Shown here: positions 60,401 through 64,000 of the stretch, in pieces
Position numbering within the stretch: position 1 is the first letter of the stretch
How the letters are laid out: the number at the start of each line of letters is the position of its first letter
Assembly (NCBI GenBank): GCA_023512835.1
Contig: CM042086.1
Location: forward strand, 18,907,529-18,971,528
Reading direction: 5' to 3'
Source: Taxillus chinensis
Taxonomy: Eukaryota > Streptophyta > Magnoliopsida > Santalales > Loranthaceae
Length of the DNA stretch: 64,000 bases
Program-made: the position numbers and the translations under genes
The notes under the pieces: model-generated
What the model was told of the DNA's origin: nothing
Seen by the model: the letters and a program-made list of their open reading frames with translations, nothing else
Databases searched by the model: none

Positions 60401-60403
60401 CAT
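36472..60403 (-). CDS. FGGY carbohydrate kinase, probable D-ribulokinase
   Basis: ATP-dependent sugar kinase resembling the yeast YDR109C/human FGGY group, which phosphorylates D-ribulose; the substrate here is inferred. Exons: 60403-60193, 50882-50803, 50567-50450, 50309-50131, 49084-49002, 48882-48698, 46347-46286, 46098-45990, 45906-45787, 43376-43257, 42542-42422, 42343-42187, 38928-38856, 37988-37861, 36594-36472. Phases agree at all 14 junctions; 622 aa. Motifs: [10 protein letters not shown] phosphate loop at 60-69, WMDHRA, RSVAFPG, IDAHAGG with probable catalytic Asp322, VCGTSTCH 356-363, ACGGLTKNP near 521, [14 protein letters not shown]. Residues 1-55 are Arg/Ser-rich and could be an organelle-targeting extension; a second ATG at codon 40 would give a shorter, cytosolic-type start. 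Intron 1 (9.3 kb) contains a LINE and a hAT element; the coding sequence itself is unbroken. Confidence 0.94.
38400..38605. mobile_element. Possible MITE in FGGY intron 13
   Basis: Starts GCACGTTTGGTTTGC and ends GACAAACCAAACAAAGG, imperfect inverted ends of a kind common in plant hAT-like MITEs. Interior is ATTCCATAAGAATGG-like sequence. Boundaries are approximate (intron between 37989 and 38855). Confidence 0.4.
38837..38855. repeat. (GA)n at FGGY exon 13 donor
   Basis: Nine or so GA units end exactly at the 3' edge of exon 13. On the sense (minus) strand the intron begins GTCTCTCTCT. Confidence 0.9.
39442..39798 (+). other. Open frame of unknown nature in FGGY intron 12
   Basis: A plus-strand frame of about 118 codons, antisense to the host gene, with charged composition ([20 protein letters not shown]). 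No family recognised; it may be a fragment of an unrelated gene carried in by a transposon, or chance. Confidence 0.15.
40531..40692 (+). mobile_element. Au-like SINE
   Basis: Begins with a tRNA-like head (TTGGCATAACGATAAAGTTG, A-box region; GGTTCAAATTA at 40568, decayed B-box; then GACAAGCCTCTTAC). It continues with AAAGGCTGCTCCCATATTAG and ends GAGCTTTGTGCACC. This order (GCCTCTT, AAGGCTGC, GAGCTTTGTGCACC) is diagnostic of the plant Au SINE family. Diverged, so old. In FGGY intron 12. Confidence 0.75.
44980..45045 (-). mobile_element. LINE 3'-end fragment
   Basis: TTATTGATAAGTAAGAAAAT then TTATTAATACGAG and GTACACAAGGCGTGTG resembles the 3' end of the LINE at 51096 (TATAAGTGAATTTTATTAA, GTACACAAGGAGTGTAC). 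A heavily 5'-truncated copy. A similar short piece lies near 44150-44190. In FGGY intron 9. Confidence 0.45.
46733..47492. mobile_element. CGAACA-rich hAT-like MITE
   Basis: About 760 bp in FGGY intron 6. The left end CAAGGTTGTAAACGAACC and the right end (reverse complement CAGGATGTAAACGAACC) form inverted repeats. Flanks TGTGTGAC and TGTGTGAG look like an 8-bp target duplication with one change. The interior is packed with GTTCG/CGAAC motifs, including the palindromes TGTTCGCGAACA and ATGTTCGCGAACAT. No coding capacity. Classification as hAT-derived rests on end type and 8-bp flanks. Confidence 0.65.
50883..51088. other. FGGY intron 1, 3' portion
   Basis: Native intron sequence between exon 2 and the LINE insertion; no other element clearly seen. 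Confidence 0.6.
51089..51095. repeat. LINE target-site duplication, left copy
   Basis: GCAATAA next to the T-run that marks the LINE poly(A) tail; the same 7 bases occur at 54219-54225. Confidence 0.6.
51096..54218 (-). mobile_element. 5'-truncated L1-type LINE
   Basis: About 3.1 kb non-LTR retroelement in FGGY intron 1, same strand as the host gene. Reading 5' to 3' on the minus strand: the last part of the endonuclease ([18 protein letters not shown] near 54195-54140, preceded by a stop where Trp is usual); a linker ([15 protein letters not shown] near 53905); reverse transcriptase from about 53330 ([19 protein letters not shown], then GLRQGDP and FADD at 52731-52720); a zf-RVT zinc-binding region near 51550-51440 ([15 protein letters not shown]); and a T-run (poly A) at 51096. 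ORF1 and most of the endonuclease are missing. There are several stops and frameshifts, one near 52875 between two reverse-transcriptase blocks. It cannot be autonomous. Confidence 0.9.
51440..53351 (-). pseudogene. LINE reverse transcriptase and zf-RVT, broken
   Basis: Coding remnant within the LINE. Copying of element RNA into DNA at the nick is the family role. Motifs read across at least three frames: the fingers/palm start near 53330, [13 protein letters not shown] (first catalytic Asp) near 53010, FADD (catalytic pair) at 52731-52720, ending with the Cys/His-rich zf-RVT. A frameshift near 52875 and others downstream break the frame; no product is expected. Confidence 0.85.
54219..54225. 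repeat. LINE target-site duplication, right copy
   Basis: GCAATAA, matching 51089-51095. The endonuclease remnant begins directly inside it, marking the truncation point. Confidence 0.6.
54226..54776. other. Intron sequence between LINE and hAT
   Basis: AT-rich host intron DNA of about 550 bp, showing the two insertions are separate and not nested. Confidence 0.6.
54777..54784. repeat. hAT target-site duplication, left copy
   Basis: GGGACTGT, identical to 58264-58271. Eight-bp duplications are the hallmark of hAT insertion. Confidence 0.92.
54785..54802 (+). repeat. hAT terminal inverted repeat, left
   Basis: CATAGTTATTAAAGGCGC; perfect complement of 58246-58263. Confidence 0.95.
55386..57997 (+). 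pseudogene. hAT transposase (BED, DUF659, dimerisation), broken
   Basis: Cut-and-paste transposase remnant. The frame from ATG 55386 holds a BED-type zinc finger (C27-x2-C30, H44, C55), a linker with acidic and basic runs, then a DUF659 region (SDGWKD near residue 250). Coding continues after a GT-AG intron (about 56345-56427) with [17 protein letters not shown], part of the RNase-H-like catalytic fold. Further introns lie at about 57236-57305 and 57427-57524. The hAT dimerisation motif follows ([20 protein letters not shown] near 57541) and an acidic tail ends at 57997. Defects: a frameshift near 56237, an in-frame TAG at 57001 and a frameshift near 57085, plus possible damage near 57400. 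Not functional. Confidence 0.88.
58246..58263 (-). repeat. hAT terminal inverted repeat, right
   Basis: GCGCCTTTAATAACTATG, the exact complement of the left end. Confidence 0.95.
58264..58271. repeat. hAT target-site duplication, right copy
   Basis: GGGACTGT, identical to 54777-54784. Confidence 0.92.
58272..60192. other. FGGY intron 1, 5' portion
   Basis: Host intron DNA. It has loose repetition of a theme (AAAACTCAAAA/AAAACACTATCGTCATCA and CATAGATGACA-like phrases at 58800-59900), suggesting degenerate internal repeats. No gene seen. The 5' splice donor is at 60191-60192. Confidence 0.5.
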
Positions 60404-61070
60404 CTTCTTCTCCCCCCAACCAAAGACAATGACTTGTTTGGAGTTTTCCTCATTTTCAGTTTTTATTTTTCCTTCTTATCGTCTATTACATCTTATTATT
60501 ATTATTATTATTATAAACTTAACAATTTATTTTAAAAAATAAAAAATAAATTGCTTATTTTATTATTTATTTTTATTTTCGATAATTAAATATAAAAATA
60601 ATAAATTTAAAATACATTTTATTTTTTTCTTTTAAATTTTTTTTATTAAAAATAATTATTACTTTTGAAAATTTTAAAAATTCAAATTATTTTTTCATGT
60701 ATTTTTTCCACCCATGTTGCCAAGAACATTGTAGGATAAAGGTTCTATGAAAAAGGTCAAATGGTTCAATGGATTCATTAACAGAATTGATGGAGGCTTG
60801 AAATTATTAATTATCTTCGTGACAAATGACATCTTCATTTTTTATCTTTCTATCTCTTCATCTGCATGCCCCCCCCCCCTCTTAAAAATCTGGAGATCCC
60901 TCAGTCACGATTTTGCCCACCTCCTCCCGTGCTATCATGCCGCCCAGATTCTTTGTCGTTTGTCATTTATCTACATTCTCTCCTTTTTAGTCTTTTATAG
61001 CGGAGCTAGAGTTTTCCTAAGCTGCCCACCGATGTTCGTAAATTTTAATTTCCAATATTAATTAAGGAAT
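60404..61070. promoter_or_regulatory. FGGY promoter side
   Basis: Upstream of the FGGY start on the minus strand. Contains an (ATT)n run at 60496-60513 and a C-run near 60870-60879. No divergent gene recognised. No specific element stands out. Confidence 0.35.
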
Positions 61071-61072
61071 AT

Positions 61073-61715
61073 CAATTATAATTCTTAATTTATATTTAAA
61101 TATAATAATCAATGATTTGAATTTCTGAAATTTGGAACACACTAGTCAATAATTCCCATATTTTAATTCTAGACTACAATTTGGATTCCCAATTTTAATC
61201 AGTAATTTCATAATAAATAAATTTTTAATTTGGATTCCTGATTTGGATAATCAATAATTTTACAATCAATAATTTCTAGAATTATAATCAATAATTTTTT
61301 ATTCCTGAAATAATAATTAATAATTCCTGAAATTATAATCAATAATTCATCAAATTATAATTTGAATTCCCGAGAATTAAAGCTTCGGTTCAAGAATTAA
61401 AGACCTAGTTCCCAAATCTAAGTGAGAATTAAATGTTTGATTTTGGAATTAAAGCACTAGTTCTAAATCAAAAATTAAAGATTTGGTTTGGAAATCAAAG
61501 CATTAATTTTCGAACCAAAACAAGAATTAAAGATTTTGTTCAAAAATTGAAGCACTAATTCCCAAAATGAAGTGAGAATGAAAGCTTTGGTTCAGGAATT
61601 AAAACATTAAAACTACTGAATCGAAGTGAGAATTAAAACTTTTTTTCGTGAATTAAAGTATTAGAATTCCTAAACTGAAGGCTTAGTTATCAATTCATGA
61701 ATTAAAATAGTATTA
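61073..61715. repeat. Degenerate AATTAAAG-type repeat array
   Basis: GAATTAAAG-like units recur at irregular 25-45 bp spacing, often with GAAGTGAGAATTAAA or CAAGAATTAAAG, preceded by TCAATAATTCC-type units. An old, strongly diverged array. Confidence 0.55.
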
Positions 61716-63420
61716 ATTATTGATTACTGTAATGATCCGTGTTTGGGTTATGGGAGATAGCCATGTGAAGGAATACACATTGAGGAATGTGAATATTAGT
61801 ACGACGACGTATGCGTCAAATAGAGTTTTGATTGTAAATGGGGATTTGGGGTTGAGGCCCCGAAAGGTTAATTTTGGTATTTTGAAGTGTTATCAGGTGA
61901 CTTTGTATTCAATGTATTATTTGGGAAAACAAATATGTAGACAAAAATGGGCTCATCAAATGGAACGTTTTGATAGTAATTGGGCTCGATTTGAATTCCG
62001 GACCATGTGCGTATAATTTTAATATTTTAAGAAATTAAAAAAGTATAAATATATAAAATAGGGGATAAACCTTAATTTGTTGTTGTTGTGTGTCTACGTG
62101 AAAAGAAAAAAAGAGAGAGAACATTTGAGGATGAACTAAAAGCTTGCAAAGGGGATTGGACGATCCGGACTCAAATCACCCAAATTCGAGGTAAACATAT
62201 ATTATTTACTCATATATCGTTGATTATGTTTTCTATAGTAGCTAAAATATGAGAATTAACCCCAAATTCATGGAATTTGGATCAGATATCCTAAGTTTTG
62301 GGGGGAAACCCAATTTTAGGTTGAATATTGTGACATGAGTGCATAATATATGATTAACCTAATATGTAGTATTGGGTATGAGTTGTATGAGGTTTCAGAG
62401 GGTTTGGGAGTATATGGGTTTAATCCAAATAAGCAACGGGTTAAAACGATAATAAATAGTAATCTTAGCGAATTGTGAGGTTGAGGACTTGAGGGAGCCC
62501 CAAGACAGTTAACAATCGATGAGATCGACTATGGAATTAAAAGTTTCGAATGTGTAATTTTAAATGTGTGATTCGAATGTGTAATTTCGAATGTGTGTTT
62601 TAAATGTGAGGTTCGAATGAAGATTCGAAAGATAGATTCGAAGTAGAGTTTTAAAATGAAATTCTGAAATACAGTTCTGAAATATAATTTTACTGGATTG
62701 AACTATTTACATTATAAATCTTCACGCCTCTCCATACTTAAGTTACAATATAAATAAGGAAATACCTCACATTTGGGTTCAAAAAAAATATTATAAAATC
62801 AATTTTCACTTATTCAAAATGTGAAAAACGGAAATTAACACTGAATTCCAAAAAAATCCAACTTTGGTTCGAAGAGATGTTAAACCTCTTAAAAAATTCA
62901 AGTTATTTTAGTTATGATATGTCGGGACTTTTTATTTCAAGAAAAACATCTTCTACGAAATCTTCTATTTTTGTCAAGACATAAGAATAAATTTATGGAT
63001 ATTGGGAAACCAACTGCATTTAATGCTATTATAATCAAGAATTAAAATTTCATGAATTAAAATCCACTAATTATTGATTACTATATTTAAATATAAATTA
63101 AGGATTATAATTTATATTCATTAATTAAAATCAGAAATTAAATTTCAAAAATTAAAATTATGAATTAAAATCTAATTCAAAATTTAAATTTGGTAAGACA
63201 TTAATTATTGCTATTATAATTTCATAAATGCACTAATTAATGATTACTGCTTTAATGGCATTATAACCAGAAATTAAAATTTTGCAAATTAAAACACCAT
63301 TAATTATTGAATAATACATTTAGATATAAAAATAAGGATAATAATTTATATTCTTTAATTAAATTTGGGAATTAAAATCAGAAATTAACTTTTAATCAAT
63401 AATTAAAATTCGTTAATATA
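61716..63420. other. Probable LTR-derived repeat DNA
   Basis: A GC-richer stretch 61716-62300 with phrases often seen in plant LTRs (GGTTAATTTTGGTATTTTGA, GGACGATCCGGACTCAAATC) is followed by degenerate TTCGAATGTGTAATT-type units at 62540-62660 and more AATTAAAAT repetition to 63420. I see no paired LTR, primer site or gag/pol frame. A 98-codon plus-strand frame (61720-62016) lies here but matches no family I know. Confidence 0.3.
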
Positions 63421-64000
63421 TTAATGTGGGAGGGGGGAGACCAATATGTAAATTCCGGATCTAGGCCCTAAAACGTGAGTTTTACTTTTTATTAAAAATA
63501 TATATATATTAATGTGTTAAAAAAAAGAATGTGTAGTGTTTTTGCATCCGCGTTGGAGGTCTTGTTGGAGCGACATGCTAGAAATAACACATAGATCCAA
63601 TTATAATTCCATCATAATTATTCGATCAAAAATATTAATTCATAACAAGAATATGGTTTGGTAGTGCGATTCTTTGTCAGACGGGTCGATAGATCCTCAA
63701 ACCCCCCCCCCCCCCCCCCCCCAAATTTGGAGAACAGTGACAAACACTTCAGGTGAAGTGATTTTGTTGCAAACATACAAAGCATAAAAGCATAAAAATA
63801 TGACCATAATATTTCATTCAGTAGTGGTCATTACATTAATTATTGTATATACTTCTTTTGTTATATTTTAGTCAAATGCAATAGTCATAGGTGACACAAA
63901 AGCACAACCATAGTATAGTAAGTTTCATTCTAAAATTGAAAAATATATTACTTTGTGAATCATTCAGGATTCATTAATTTGAGTATATATAGAATGTTAT
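63421..64000. other. No gene recognised
   Basis: AT-rich window end. It contains a run of 21 C (63702-63722). Nothing else identified. Confidence 0.5.
63702..63722. repeat. (C)21 homopolymer
   Basis: Uninterrupted run of C; length may be affected by sequencing or assembly. Confidence 0.9.

Noticed and set aside
60025..60542. Arg/Pro-rich frames on both strands
   Set aside because: Other-frame readings of FGGY exon 1 and its GC-rich surroundings; the exon frame is fixed by the [10 protein letters not shown] motif and the splice to exon 2.
61720..62016. 98-codon plus-strand frame
   Set aside because: Lies in repeat-like DNA, with no domain, no splice context and no known relative; recorded under the repeat entry only.
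1..64000. CRISPR array, operon or phage-type defence island
   Set aside because: No regularly spaced direct repeats with unique spacers; genes are interrupted by introns and separated by long spacers, so this is plant nuclear DNA.
1..64000. Integrated plant virus (pararetrovirus or geminivirus) sequences
   Set aside because: The only reverse transcriptase seen is the LINE type with an endonuclease remnant and zf-RVT; no viral coat, movement or Rep motifs were found.

Overview
This window is nuclear DNA of a flowering plant, probably not a grass. Reasons: interrupted protein genes with GT-AG introns, very AT-rich spacers with many AT and GA/CT microsatellites, an R2R3-MYB, a PB1-Raf kinase and an FGGY sugar kinase of plant type, and plant mobile elements (L1-type LINE, hAT, MITEs, an Au-like SINE). 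Coding regions do not have the GC-rich 5' ends usual in grasses. I cannot name the species. I joined exons by eye from splice sites, reading phase and family conservation.

Three apparently intact genes all lie on the minus strand. (1) 9133-10516: a three-exon R2R3-MYB factor (356 aa) of the MYB36/RAX type. (2) 24714-33332: an eight-exon PB1-domain Raf-like protein kinase (1145 aa, group B4 type). (3) 36472-60403: a 15-exon FGGY carbohydrate kinase (622 aa), probably a D-ribulokinase. Every exon junction in the three models keeps phase.

Layout. 1-4300 holds gene relics: a MORC-type GHKL ATPase fragment on the plus strand; and, on the minus strand, a heavy-metal-associated (HMA) exon, a cysteine-rich PAN-like piece and a possible three-exon small secreted-protein gene. 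4300-9130 is repeat-rich, with MITE-like copies and a decayed LTR-retroelement segment showing two tRNA-primer-site-like junctions. 10.5-24.7 kb is a gene-poor AT-rich desert with long microsatellites, a tRNA-like SINE trace, a Z-DNA-prone tract and a tandem duplication at 21.4-23.3 kb. 33.4-36.4 kb is the spacer between the kinase and sugar-kinase genes; it carries CAMTA/G-box-like sites and a receptor-like cytoplasmic kinase relic.

The FGGY gene is the main structural surprise. Its first intron is about 9.3 kb and has absorbed two separate insertions: a 5'-truncated LINE (51096-54218) and an almost complete hAT transposon (54785-58263) with perfect 8-bp target duplications but a broken transposase. 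Other introns carry a palindrome-rich hAT-like MITE and an Au-like SINE. 60.5-64 kb is again repeat-derived AT-rich DNA.

The three main genes do not form a pathway together. I see no clearly new multi-gene system. The strongest leads are the transposon-laden FGGY intron, the two 5' splice sites fused to CT microsatellites, and the small unrecognised gene candidate near 4 kb.
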